A stretch of DNA of 64,000 nucleotides. Origin: Nannocystaceae bacterium. GTDB lineage: Bacteria; Myxococcota_A; Polyangia; Nannocystales; Nannocystaceae. Positions 34,990-43,572 of this stretch are shown one piece after another. The translations under genes and the position numbers were made by a program. Numbering within the stretch: the first letter of the stretch is position 1; each line of letters opens with the position of its first letter. The DNA lies in assembly GCA_019694555.1 (NCBI GenBank), contig JAIBBS010000016.1:1-64000 (forward strand), in the 5' to 3' direction. The notes below the pieces were generated by a model that saw only the letters and a list, made by a program, of their open reading frames with translations, had not been told where the DNA came from and ran no database searches.

Positions 34990-35895
34990 ATGAAGCCCAT
35001 CGTCGCCCGCTGCGTGTTGTCGTCGTCCCTGTGCTGCGCGTGCACCTCGGCCGCGGATCCCGAGTCCGAGGGGCGCCGGCGTGGACTCGCCATCGATCCC
35101 GACGCCGGTGTGCAGCGCGTGGTGGCGGCCCCGGTCGCGGCCGAGCAGGCGCAGCCAGCGGGTGACGTCGATGCGATCACGTGCCAGTTCTTCTGGCGGC
35201 CGAGCGTGTCGGAGGGCTTCGCGCCGCGCGACCAGCTCGCCGTGCGCCTCGCGGCGCCCGGGGACGAGCGCACGTTCGAGCGCGGCGACTTCCGGGTGCG
35301 CGTCGGTCTCGACGACTCCGCCGCCGGCGGTGGTCGCCTGGTGCTCGCGTTCGATGCCGGCGCGATGTCGGTCGACGACGTCTACGACTTCGGCGCGCAG
35401 CCGTTCCCCGCGAACCTGCCCGCGGGCGGGCATGGCTTCACGGGGCTGCACTACCTCGAGCACCCGCGATCGGGCAGCGAACTGCAGTACTCGTGCAGCG
35501 CGGGTGAGACCGCGGGCCCGCCCGCAGCGACGCCGGCGGTGATCCGTTGCGAGTGGATCGCCGAGGCGCTCGAGGGCAGCAACGGCTTCTTCTCGCTCGA
35601 CCCCCGCAAAGCCCACGGCACCAAGCCGGTGTCCGACGGCGCCGAGCTGACCCCGTATCGCGTGGGCGCCAGCTACTTGCCCGGCGGGATGGAGTCCGGC
35701 GGCGTCACCGTCGATCTCGCCGCCGGCAAGCGCGGCGGTGTGCACGTGCTGTATCAGCTGCACGGCAGCGACGTGCCGGCGAACCTGTTCGCGGAGCAGG
35801 GTGGTTTCACCGGCACGACCACGGTGCGGCTCGACAAGGTCGACACCCGCGTGTCGCATCGATGTGCGGTCGAGGCGCCCGCGGCGACGCCATGA
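34990..35895 (+). CDS. Hypothetical secreted or surface protein
   Basis: 301 residues. A short hydrophobic N-terminus (IVARCVLSSSLCCACTS) could be a lipoprotein signal, although no lipobox is perfect. The remainder is beta-rich with many Gly/Asp turns: TCQFFWRPSVSEGF, DFRVRVGLDDSAAGGGRLVL, FTGLHYLEHPRSGSELQYSC, CEWIAEALEGSNGFFSLD. I recognise no family. GTG 34969 is an alternative start 7 codons upstream. It sits alone between the FG-GAP gene and the convergent GST gene. Confidence 0.55.
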   Translation: MKPIVARCVLSSSLCCACTSAADPESEGRRRGLAIDPDAGVQRVVAAPVAAEQAQPAGDVDAITCQFFWRPSVSEGFAPRDQLAVRLAAPGDERTFERGDFRVRVGLDDSAAGGGRLVLAFDAGAMSVDDVYDFGAQPFPANLPAGGHGFTGLHYLEHPRSGSELQYSCSAGETAGPPAATPAVIRCEWIAEALEGSNGFFSLDPRKAHGTKPVSDGAELTPYRVGASYLPGGMESGGVTVDLAAGKRGGVHVLYQLHGSDVPANLFAEQGGFTGTTTVRLDKVDTRVSHRCAVEAPAATP

Positions 35896-35916
35896 CGGCC
35901 GCGCGCGACGGGGCGC

Positions 35917-36549
35917 TCACGCGCGCAGGCCCACTGCGCCGGCGGCCATCGGCACGAAGCCCGGCAGCGCCTCGATGCGCTGCAGCCACGCGGTGGTCGC
36001 GGGCAGCTCGGCGAGATCGAGATCCCCCTCGGGCGCGTGCGCGACGTAGGTGTAGTTCGCGATGTCGGCGATCGTCGGGTGCGACGCGGCGAGAAACGCG
36101 TTGCTGCCCAGGTGGGTCTCGAACACCGCGAGCAGGGCGCGGGCCTGCGCGAGCAGCTCGGGCGAGGGTGCGGCGCCACCGAACACGCGGCTGCGTCGCG
36201 CGGCGGCCGGTCCGGCCGCGAGCGGACCCGCGGCGACCGACAGCCACCGCTGCACCTGCGCGGCCGCGGCCGGCTCTTGCGGCAACCAGCTGCGCGCGCC
36301 CTGTCGCAGCACCAGGTAGACCAGGATCGCGTTGGAGTCGGCGAGCACGACCTCGCCGTCGCGCAGCACCGGCACCTGACCGAACGCGTTCATCGCGAGG
36401 AACGCCGGTTGCTTCTGTTCGCGCGCGCGCAGATCGACGTCGATGCACTGCAGCGGCACGCCCAGCAGCGACGCCATCAGCTCGACGCGGTGGCTGTGGC
36501 CAGAGAGGCGGTGGCGGTACAACTCGAGCGGCGCGGTCGCGGTCGACAT
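35917..36549 (-). CDS. Glutathione S-transferase
   Basis: 210 residues. N-terminal thioredoxin-like GSH domain (LELYRHRLSGHSHRVELM, FLAMNAFGQVPVLRDG, LADSNAILVYL) with the conserved cis-Pro in QVPVL and the ADSNAI glutathione contact, then the all-helical domain ending AELPATTAWLQRIEALPGF. Conjugation or glutathione-dependent reduction of an unknown electrophile. Last in the same-strand run kinase, sigma factor, FG-GAP lipoprotein, GST, but 125 bp from the lipoprotein, so it may be separately expressed. Confidence 0.88.
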   Translation of the reverse strand: MSTATAPLELYRHRLSGHSHRVELMASLLGVPLQCIDVDLRAREQKQPAFLAMNAFGQVPVLRDGEVVLADSNAILVYLVLRQGARSWLPQEPAAAAQVQRWLSVAAGPLAAGPAAARRSRVFGGAAPSPELLAQARALLAVFETHLGSNAFLAASHPTIADIANYTYVAHAPEGDLDLAELPATTAWLQRIEALPGFVPMAAGAVGLRA

Positions 36550-36674
36550 GCGAGCCAGGCTCGCCGGTCCGGTGGCGCGCAGCAATGGTCGCGCGACGAG
36601 GCCACGCGACCGGGCCGCTGCGTGTCGCAGACCGCGGCGCGGCGGCGACGCGTCGCGCCCACGGTGTCGGCGCG

Positions 36675-38327
36675 TCAGCCCGCGGGCTCGGGCATGCACA
36701 GCCCGCCGTCTTCGATCTGCGCGTTGGTGCGGAAGGTGTTGAGCAGCTCCCAGTGGTGCGGTTCGACCTGCGGGATCGTGCCGTCCTCGCGCACGTTCGT
36801 GACGTGGTAGGTGTGCTGATTCCAGATGCGACGGGCCTGGATCCACCGGTCCTCCACGTCGCGGATGACCTGCACCGTGGGGCTGAGCTCGTCGCCGTAG
36901 AACGAGTCGCTCGAGACCACGACGATCTCGGCCGAGCCGTCGTTGTCGATGTCCGCGACCACCGGGTACTCGATCGCGGTGCGGCTGGTCCGCGGTGTCT
37001 GCAGCAGCACCTCGCCGCCGGCGCCGAACACCATGTTCGAGACCTCGTCGGCGTACATCGCCTCGGCGGTACCATCGCCGAGGAAGTCGAACGCGGTGCC
37101 GGCCGCGACGCCGCTGGCGTCGAGCACGGCCGCCGACCACAGCACGGTGCCATCGGCCTCGAACACGCTGTAGTGCTGGTTGGAGCTCATCGCGAACTCG
37201 GCCTCGCCGTCGCCGTCGAAGTCGTGGATGGTCGCGGGGCGTCGCCAGGTGCTCGACGTGGGCTGATCGCCGGTGGGACGCAGCGAGTGCCACTTCACGG
37301 TGCCATCGTGCTCGAACATCGTGATGCCGTAGTAGCAGGTGAACAGCACCTCGGGCTCCGGGTCGTCGTCGAGATCGGCGACCTGCGGATAGCCCATCCA
37401 TGCGCTGTCGACCAGGTCCGCGGGGCCTTCCCACATCGGCGTGCCGTCGTGGTGCACGACGCGATGGTCGATGACGACCTCGAGGTCGTCGTCGTCGTCG
37501 AGATCCGCGAGCACGGCGGTCTTGGACCACATGTTGATGCCCAGGTCCCACAGCCGATGGCCGGTGTGATCGAACATCGTGTCGCCGAACGAGATCTCGA
37601 CGTCGCCATCGTTGTCGACATCGCCGAGCGCGACCGACTCCTCGCCGGTCTGGTAGCGCGCGGTCAGATCGCTGGTCCAGGCCAGCTCGCCGGTGTGTTC
37701 GAACGCGAGCAGGTGGCCCTCGGTGCCGTGCTCGGCGGCAACGATCTCGACCATGCCGTCGCCATCGATGTCGCCCAACGCCGGCGTCACGCGGTTGGCC
37801 ACCGGCGTCTCGAACCGCACGTGCAGGGAGCCGGTGGCGCCGTCGAGCACGTAGATGTGGCCCGGCGACTCGAGCGTCGCCGACGCGATCACGACGACGT
37901 CGGGCACGTCGCACACGTCGATGCGACCGTCGCCGTTGTCGTCGGTGAGGTTCGCGACCAGCGGCATGACGTACGCGAGCGAGTCGCCCGAGTCGCCCAT
38001 CCAGGTCCACTGCACGTCGGGCTCGAACGCATCGGGCGGCGCGCTCAGCTCGCAGCCCCCGATGCCGTTCATGTCGTCGCCCACGGCGCAGGCATCGCCC
38101 GGGTTGCCACCCTCGGCACCGGCGACGTCGAACAGCGCGTTGCCGTTGCCGCTCGAGTCGGCGCCGCCGCCGGTGTCGGCGAGGGCGGTCGCGCTCGATG
38201 CCACGCTCGTGCTGGCCTCGCCGGTGTCTTCTGCCCCCGACAACCCTGCGGTGCCAGAGGTCCCGACGCCACACGCGAGGTTGGCGACGATGCACGCGAG
38301 CGGCTGCAGACGGATGAGTCGAGGCAT
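36675..38327 (-). CDS. FG-GAP repeat lipoprotein 2
   Basis: 550 residues. Signal peptide ending ANLAC, Ser/Thr/Ala/Asp linker (about 20-60), then at least six propeller-type repeats with acidic loops: ANLTDDNGDGRIDVCDVPD, GDIDGDGMVEIVAAEHG, GDVDNDGDVEISFGD, ADLDDDDDLEVVIDHR, HDFDGDGEAEFAMSSN, ADIDNDGSAEIVVVSSDS. The C-terminal WNQHTYHVTNVREDGTIP is a hallmark of this surface family in Myxococcota. Lies 47 bp downstream of the ECF sigma gene in the same direction, so it may be part of that operon and could be an envelope target or sensor. Confidence 0.82.
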   Translation of the reverse strand: MPRLIRLQPLACIVANLACGVGTSGTAGLSGAEDTGEASTSVASSATALADTGGGADSSGNGNALFDVAGAEGGNPGDACAVGDDMNGIGGCELSAPPDAFEPDVQWTWMGDSGDSLAYVMPLVANLTDDNGDGRIDVCDVPDVVVIASATLESPGHIYVLDGATGSLHVRFETPVANRVTPALGDIDGDGMVEIVAAEHGTEGHLLAFEHTGELAWTSDLTARYQTGEESVALGDVDNDGDVEISFGDTMFDHTGHRLWDLGINMWSKTAVLADLDDDDDLEVVIDHRVVHHDGTPMWEGPADLVDSAWMGYPQVADLDDDPEPEVLFTCYYGITMFEHDGTVKWHSLRPTGDQPTSSTWRRPATIHDFDGDGEAEFAMSSNQHYSVFEADGTVLWSAAVLDASGVAAGTAFDFLGDGTAEAMYADEVSNMVFGAGGEVLLQTPRTSRTAIEYPVVADIDNDGSAEIVVVSSDSFYGDELSPTVQVIRDVEDRWIQARRIWNQHTYHVTNVREDGTIPQVEPHHWELLNTFRTNAQIEDGGLCMPEPAG

Positions 38328-38374
38328 GACCCCCGAGCAGTTCCCGCGCGCCGTCGATCCGCTCCCGCCGAGGA

Positions 38375-38977
38375 TCAGATCGACGTGCGATCGCTGCGCC
38401 CGGCCCGCAGGCTGGCCTCGGTCTGGTCGTCGTCGTCCTCGGGCAGCGCGAGCGCGCGTGCGAGCTGGCGACGACCACGGAACAGGCGGCTGCGCACGGT
38501 GCCGGGCTCGACACCGAGCGCGAAGGCGATCTGTGCCACGTCCATGTCCTCCCAGTAGTACAGCTCGAGTGCGGCCTGGAAATCGATCGGCAACGTGCGC
38601 AGCGCCTGCATCACGCGCTGCTGGTGCTCGTGGACCGCGACCGCGGCGCTGGGTGAGCCCAGCAGCCCTGCGACGGTGGTCTCGAGCGGATCGAAGCGCA
38701 GCTCGTGGCGCGCGCGTCTGCGCAGCTCGTGCAGCAGGTGGTGTCGCGCGACCGAGATGACCCACGCGCGCAGGCCCGCGTGTGCGGGGATGCGCTCGCG
38801 CGAGCCGACGCAGGTCTCGAAGGTCTGCTGCGCGAGGTCCTCGGCGGCGCGGTCGAGCTTGCTCGCGAAGAAGCGGAACACCAGCGGGAACAGCGACGCG
38901 ACCAGGGCGCTGCCGGCCCGCGCGTCGCCGTCGCGCCACGCCTGCAACAGAGCGATCTCGTCGACCGCGTCGGTCAT
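38375..38977 (-). CDS. ECF-type RNA polymerase sigma factor
   Basis: 200 residues. Sigma region 2 (about 25-95) with ASKLDRAAEDLAQQTFETC and LRAWVISVARHHLLHELRRR; region 4 (about 125-185) with LRTLPIDFQAALELYYWEDM and VAQIAFALGVEPGTVRSRL, the helix-turn-helix that reads the -35. No anti-sigma gene is adjacent. Instead the kinase gene ends 18 bp upstream, so phosphorylation may replace an anti-sigma factor. TACACT lies 12 nt before ATG 38977, inside the kinase stop region, and might give extra transcription. Confidence 0.9.
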   Translation of the reverse strand: MTDAVDEIALLQAWRDGDARAGSALVASLFPLVFRFFASKLDRAAEDLAQQTFETCVGSRERIPAHAGLRAWVISVARHHLLHELRRRARHELRFDPLETTVAGLLGSPSAAVAVHEHQQRVMQALRTLPIDFQAALELYYWEDMDVAQIAFALGVEPGTVRSRLFRGRRQLARALALPEDDDDQTEASLRAGRSDRTSI

Positions 38978-38995
38978 CCCCGGCGGGACAGTGTA

Positions 38996-41422
38996 TCAGC
39001 GCTCCGCGTCGCGACGCGGCGCACCCGGGTGGCTCGCGGCGGTGACCTGCGCATCGACGTCGCGACGCAGGGACTCGTGGGCGGGGACGTCCTCGAGGAT
39101 CGCGAGCGCGGCGCCGAGCTCCTCCAGCGCCAAGGCGGCCGCATCCTGCTCGAGCAGCGCCCGCGCCAGCAGCAGGTGCAGCGAGGCGCACTCGCTGTGG
39201 TCGCAGTGCTCGCCCGCGAGCTCGTCCAGGGCCTCGCGCGCCCACGCGATCGGATCGCCGAGGTGGCTGCCGACCGCCGCGTCGACGCGGTTGAGCGCGC
39301 GGCGCAGCCAGTACGGCGAGCCGACCTCGCCGGTGGCCTCGTCGATCGCGAGCGCGCGGGTCAGCCGCTCGATCGCGACCGCCGGTCGACCCGCGAGCAC
39401 CGCGTTCATCGCGACGTTGTTGAGCGAACGCGCGACCGAGGGATGCTCCGCGCCGAGCTGTTCACTGCGCATCGCCAGCGCGAGCGACAGCTCCGCGCCG
39501 CCCTCGTCGAGCTGACCCGCCTCGGTCAGCGCCGCGCCGAGCCCGTCGTGCGCGGTCGCGGTCGCGAGGTGGTGATCGCCCAGCCTGGCGCTGCGCAGCG
39601 CCAGCAGCTCGCGCGCGGCGGCGATGGCCTCGGGGCCGACGCGCGTGCGCAGCAGATCGACTCGCTCGGCTGCCGCGAAGTCGACCAGCCACATCGGCGC
39701 GTCGCCATGATCCAGCCGCTGCTGCGCGAGCGCGAGCCAGCGCTCGGCGTCCGCACGGCGCGAGGGGTCGGTGGCCGCGCCCGCGCCGAGCGCGTCGACC
39801 AGTCGCAACATCGCGTGGGTCGCCAGCGTGGGCAGCGATTCCTGCTCCGCGAGCCGCAGCGCCGCGAACGCGAGCTCGGTCGCGTGCTCACGGTCGCCGC
39901 GGTGACGCCACAGCTTGGCCTGCAGCAGCAGCGCGCGCACGCGCAGGCCCGGCGCGGCGCGGGCGAGGTTCGCCTGCTGCTCCTGCAGTCGCGCCTCGGC
40001 GTCGGCGAGGCGGCCCAGTCGCAGCAACGCCTCGACCGCGCCGAAGCTCTGCACGAGGCTCGTGAGCGCCTCGTCCGCGGTCGCGTCCTGCAGGGGGTGC
40101 TCGCAGCTGTGGGCATCGGGCAGCACCAAGAGCTCGCCGGTGACGTGCAGCGTCGGTGCGGCGGCGATCACGGCCGCGAACGCGGCGAGCTCGGTCGCGA
40201 CGCCGTCGAGGCAGCGCTCGCGTTGGCTCGCGATCGCGGCCTCGACGGCACCGTCGATCTGCGCCTCGCACAGCGACGCGCGGGCCTCGACGATGCCGTC
40301 GCGCACGCCCACGAGATCCGCGTCGACCGCCGCGAACGCGCGCGCGCCGGTGTCGCCGTGGCGCGCGACCAGCTCGTCGCGCAGGCGCGCGCGCGTGTCG
40401 TCGTCCCACGCGGCGGCGCTCGGGTCCTCGCGGCAGGCCCGGCGTCGCGCGTCGTGGCGTGCGTCCACGGCGATCGCCGTCGCGACCGTGATCGTGACCG
40501 CCGTCGCTGCGATCCAGCGTCCCGGCCGACGCGCGGTCGCGGTGCCGACCGCGGCGATCCAGTCGTGCAGCGATGCGAAGCGCTCGGCCGGGTCGGCTCG
40601 CAACGCGCGTGCGAGCGCTGCCTGCAGCGGCGCGGGGCAGGGCCGCGTCATCGGCGTGAGCGCGCCGCGGAGCTTGAGCGCCAGCGAGTCATCGGCCTGC
40701 TCCGCGGGAAACGGGAACACGCCGCCGACGGCACGGTACATCGCGACCGCCAGCGCGTACTGGTCGCTGCGGGCGTCGACGGGCTCGCCGCGCATCAGCT
40801 CGGGCGACATGAACGGCAGCGTGCCGCGCACCGAGGAGTGGTCGCGGTGCTCGGCCTCGCCCAGCGCCGCAATGCCGAAGTCGAGCACGCGCGGCTCGCC
40901 CTCGGCGTCGACGACGACGTTGCTGGGCTTGAAGTCGCGATGGATCACACCGGCGGCGTGCGCCGCTGCGAGCCCGCGCGCGGCCTTGATGAACATCGCC
41001 GTGATCTCGGCCAGCCCACGCGTCTCGCTGCCGAGCCAGCGATCGAGCGTGACGCCCTCGATCAGCTCCATCACGATGTACACACCGGCATGCGCGCCGC
41101 CGGTGTCGCCGACGTCGTGCACCGGCACGACGTTGCGATGGGACAGCCGCGCCAGCGCCTGGGCCTCGCGCTTGAGCGCGGCGGCGTCGCCGTGGTCGGG
41201 GACCAGCTTCACCGCGACGCGGCGATCGAGCTCGGGATCGTAGCCACGGAACACCACGCCCATGCCCCCGCGGCCGAGCTCGTCGAGCAGCAGATAGCGC
41301 CCCACGCGTTGCGGCACGGTCGGGAACAACCGGGCCTGTACCGCCCGCAGCGCGGCAGCGACCGCGGCCTCGTCGGGCCGCCCGGCCGCCATCGCGGCCG
41401 CGACGGCATCGTCCGCGCTCAT
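38996..41422 (-). CDS. Ser/Thr protein kinase with C-terminal TPR region
   Basis: 808 residues. Kinase domain about 40-290: GRYLLLDELGRGGMGVVF, VAVKLV (K72), HRDFKPSN (161-168), DFG (181-183), FMSPEL, so catalytically complete. A membrane span follows (about 300-320, WIAATAVTITVATAIAVDA), then roughly 450 residues of helical repeats in the style of TPR kinases (LLQAKLWRHRGDREHATELA, LDEGGAELSLALAMRSEQLG). The TPR part would lie outside and could sense ligands or bind partners. The sigma factor gene begins 18 bp after its stop. TACCAT 8 nt before ATG 41422 predicts a leaderless mRNA. Confidence 0.92.
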   Translation of the reverse strand: MSADDAVAAAMAAGRPDEAAVAAALRAVQARLFPTVPQRVGRYLLLDELGRGGMGVVFRGYDPELDRRVAVKLVPDHGDAAALKREAQALARLSHRNVVPVHDVGDTGGAHAGVYIVMELIEGVTLDRWLGSETRGLAEITAMFIKAARGLAAAHAAGVIHRDFKPSNVVVDAEGEPRVLDFGIAALGEAEHRDHSSVRGTLPFMSPELMRGEPVDARSDQYALAVAMYRAVGGVFPFPAEQADDSLALKLRGALTPMTRPCPAPLQAALARALRADPAERFASLHDWIAAVGTATARRPGRWIAATAVTITVATAIAVDARHDARRRACREDPSAAAWDDDTRARLRDELVARHGDTGARAFAAVDADLVGVRDGIVEARASLCEAQIDGAVEAAIASQRERCLDGVATELAAFAAVIAAAPTLHVTGELLVLPDAHSCEHPLQDATADEALTSLVQSFGAVEALLRLGRLADAEARLQEQQANLARAAPGLRVRALLLQAKLWRHRGDREHATELAFAALRLAEQESLPTLATHAMLRLVDALGAGAATDPSRRADAERWLALAQQRLDHGDAPMWLVDFAAAERVDLLRTRVGPEAIAAARELLALRSARLGDHHLATATAHDGLGAALTEAGQLDEGGAELSLALAMRSEQLGAEHPSVARSLNNVAMNAVLAGRPAVAIERLTRALAIDEATGEVGSPYWLRRALNRVDAAVGSHLGDPIAWAREALDELAGEHCDHSECASLHLLLARALLEQDAAALALEELGAALAILEDVPAHESLRRDVDAQVTAASHPGAPRRDAER

Positions 41423-41430
41423 CGAGGGTG

Positions 41431-41436
41431 ATGGTA
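41431..41436 (-). promoter_or_regulatory. -10 box of the kinase/sigma operon
   Basis: TACCAT on the minus strand, 8 nt before ATG 41422. Confidence 0.5.
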
Positions 41437-41477
41437 CCCGGAGGTGCCGCGCGCGATCGGCAATTCGCGGTCGGACC

Positions 41478-41505
41478 CGACACAGCGGACGACACGAGTC
41501 GACAC
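41478..41505. repeat. Three phased CGACAC direct repeats
   Basis: CGACAC at 41478, 41490 and 41500, spaced 12 and 10 bp (about one helical turn each), in the 206-bp divergent region between the kinase and propeller genes. Candidate activator-binding site. Confidence 0.35.
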
Positions 41506-41628
41506 GATCGCGGGTGTTGGACGCAGCATCGCGTTGCGGCGGCGCGTGCCCGCGGGCAAACGCGCTTGGCAAGCCGCTTGAAAGTGGTGCTCGCGTCGGC
41601 CGTGGTCCGGCCGCGAGGCAGCGACACC

Positions 41629-42708
41629 ATGTTTTCGCAGAGCTCCTTGGTTCCCCAGGCCCAACGTGTCCGACGCGCGCGCCGGCGCGCTCGTCTGTCG
41701 GGCGCGCTCGCAACCGCCGCGATCGCATCCGCGCTCGCGATCGGCCGTGCCGACGCGGCCGGCGATCCGGGCACGCAGCTCACCGCGGTGCAGGATCCGC
41801 TGCTGGGCGACACCGTGGCGCGGCGCCAGCAACCGCGCGGCGTGGTCGCGGGCGACGAGTTCGTGTTCTGGACCAACGGCGACGGCAGCGTGCGCAAGGC
41901 ACCGGTTGCGGGCGGTCGCACCGTGATCGTCGCCAAGGGCTTCACGAATCCGACCGAGATGGCGATCGATCGCGATCACGCCGGCGCGCCGATGGTCTAC
42001 TGGCTCGACGCGGGCGCCGGCAACGACGACGCGCAGTGTCGCGGCAAGGCCGACGGATCGATCCAGCGCCTCGACGGCGCGGTCGTCACGGGTCTGACCT
42101 GTCCGGCGAACCTGCGCTACTTCGGCGGTCGCGTGTACTGGCTCGAGCGTCACACCGGCGAGATCCGCTGGACCAGCGGCAACGGTGGCGGCGAGATCAA
42201 GACCATCGCCAAGACCGACGGCTTCGGCGCTGGCTTCGGTCTCGACGCCAACGGCCTGGTCTACTTCGCCGCCGGCAGCCACGAGCTCACGCGCACGTCG
42301 CTGTACGTGAACTTGTCGGAGGTGTTGAGCAAGGATCCCAAGATCGATCCGCGCTTCGCCTCGCCCAGCACCGACGGCGTCTACTACATGCAGGGCCGCG
42401 CGATCATGCGTGCGCCGCTCGATGGCAGCGCGCCCACGGAGCGCTACACCCTGCCGACCAGCGCGGTGCGAGCGGTGTGGCAGCAGGGCAGCGCGCTGGT
42501 GTACACGACCTGGGGCGCGGACGTGTTCCAGAGCTACGGCGGCGAGCCGATGCTGGTGGCCGATCGCCAGCGCGGTTCGCTGCGCGGCGTCGCGGCCAAC
42601 GCGAGTCACATCTTCTGGATCACCGACAACCTGGTCAAGCGCGCGCCGCTGCAGCCGCCGCCACCGGCACTCGACGAGTTCACCGGCGGCAGCTCCAACC
42701 GCTTCTGA
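41629..42708 (+). CDS. Secreted beta-propeller protein
   Basis: 359 residues. A signal peptide (RLSGALATAAIASALAIGRADA, cleavage near 42) is followed by repeats of the SMP-30/NHL or DUF5050 style: FVFWTNGDGSVRKAPVAGGR, MVYWLDAGAGNDD, RVYWLERHTGEIRWTSG, LVYFAAGSHELTRT, GVYYMQGRAIMRAPLDG, HIFWITDNLVKRAPL. Each blade carries a W/Y plus G-rich turn, so about six blades. No catalytic residues recognised. Divergent from the kinase/sigma operon across 206 bp and possibly controlled by it. Confidence 0.7.
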   Translation: MFSQSSLVPQAQRVRRARRRARLSGALATAAIASALAIGRADAAGDPGTQLTAVQDPLLGDTVARRQQPRGVVAGDEFVFWTNGDGSVRKAPVAGGRTVIVAKGFTNPTEMAIDRDHAGAPMVYWLDAGAGNDDAQCRGKADGSIQRLDGAVVTGLTCPANLRYFGGRVYWLERHTGEIRWTSGNGGGEIKTIAKTDGFGAGFGLDANGLVYFAAGSHELTRTSLYVNLSEVLSKDPKIDPRFASPSTDGVYYMQGRAIMRAPLDGSAPTERYTLPTSAVRAVWQQGSALVYTTWGADVFQSYGGEPMLVADRQRGSLRGVAANASHIFWITDNLVKRAPLQPPPPALDEFTGGSSNRF

Positions 42709-42735
42709 TCGCGTCGCGCGGGCACGGCCCGGCGC

Positions 42736-43518
42736 TCACGCGCCGGGTTCGTGGCGCGGCACGATCGAGCCCATCACGCGCTCGACCTCGCGTTCGATCG
42801 CCTGACGCAGCAACGCCTCGACCGCGGCCAACGGCAGCGGCTTGGTGCGACGGATGCGATCGACCAGCTCGGGCAGCGACGAAAGCGGCTCGCCCGCGGC
42901 AGCCCACGGCTGCACGATGTGCTCGGCGAACATCGCGACCAGATCCTGTGCCATCACCGCCGTGACCGCGCGCAGCCGCTCGAGCCGATCGAGCGCGGCC
43001 GACAGCGGGATCCCGACCTCCATCAACGCGCGACCGACGTCGAGCAGGCGCGGGCTGGGCACGCGCACGCGCGGCGGCGCGTCCGCGGGATCGTCGGGCG
43101 TGCGCGGGATCGGGATCACGAGCTCGAGCGCGATCGCCCGCGCGATCGAGCCCTCGTCGAGACCGCCGAAGCGCGCGACAAGCTCGGGCAGCGAGACCTC
43201 GATCGGCACCTCCTGTGGCGGCGACAGATCGCGCTCGAAGCCCAACAGCTCACCGACGCTGCGCTCGGCGTCCCAGGCGCGGAACAGATCGACGATCGCC
43301 GCGAGCGAGTAGCCGCGCTCTTGCAGCCGCGCGATCAGCTGCAAGCGCTCGAGGTGCGCGTTGCCGTAGTAGCCGACGCGACCGATCACCGTCGGCGGCG
43401 GCAGCAGTCCGCGGGTCTGCAGCGCGCGGACGTTGCGACTCGTGGTGCCCGCGGCCTGGGCCAGCGCATCGATGGTCATGCCCTCGCTCGAGGGACTGCT
43501 CGGGGCCGTCGCGGGCAC
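42736..43518 (-). CDS. MerR-family transcriptional regulator
   Basis: 260 residues from GTG 43518. N-terminal winged helix MTIDALAQAAGTTSRNVRAL, then YYGNAHLERLQLIARLQERG and YSLAAIVDLFRAW, the MerR signature. The C-terminal 190 residues are helical with no metal-binding Cys, so the effector is probably organic or a protein. TAGAGT lies 8 nt before the GTG. It faces the diiron-protein gene across 54 bp, the usual MerR arrangement in which regulator and target share an operator; the palindrome-like TACACCAAATCATGTA at 43531-43546 sits between them. Confidence 0.85.
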   Translation of the reverse strand: MPATAPSSPSSEGMTIDALAQAAGTTSRNVRALQTRGLLPPPTVIGRVGYYGNAHLERLQLIARLQERGYSLAAIVDLFRAWDAERSVGELLGFERDLSPPQEVPIEVSLPELVARFGGLDEGSIARAIALELVIPIPRTPDDPADAPPRVRVPSPRLLDVGRALMEVGIPLSAALDRLERLRAVTAVMAQDLVAMFAEHIVQPWAAAGEPLSSLPELVDRIRRTKPLPLAAVEALLRQAIEREVERVMGSIVPRHEPGA

Positions 43519-43526
43519 GCCTTGAA

Positions 43527-43546
43527 ACTCTACACCAAATCATGTA
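43527..43546. promoter_or_regulatory. Divergent MerR/diiron promoter-operator
   Basis: Minus-strand -10 TAGAGT (43527-43532) for merR, overlapping TACA-N8-TGTA (43531-43546), a likely MerR-type operator. Confidence 0.4.
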
Positions 43547-43572
43547 ACGTTCGATGGTGCAGGGGTGAACCG

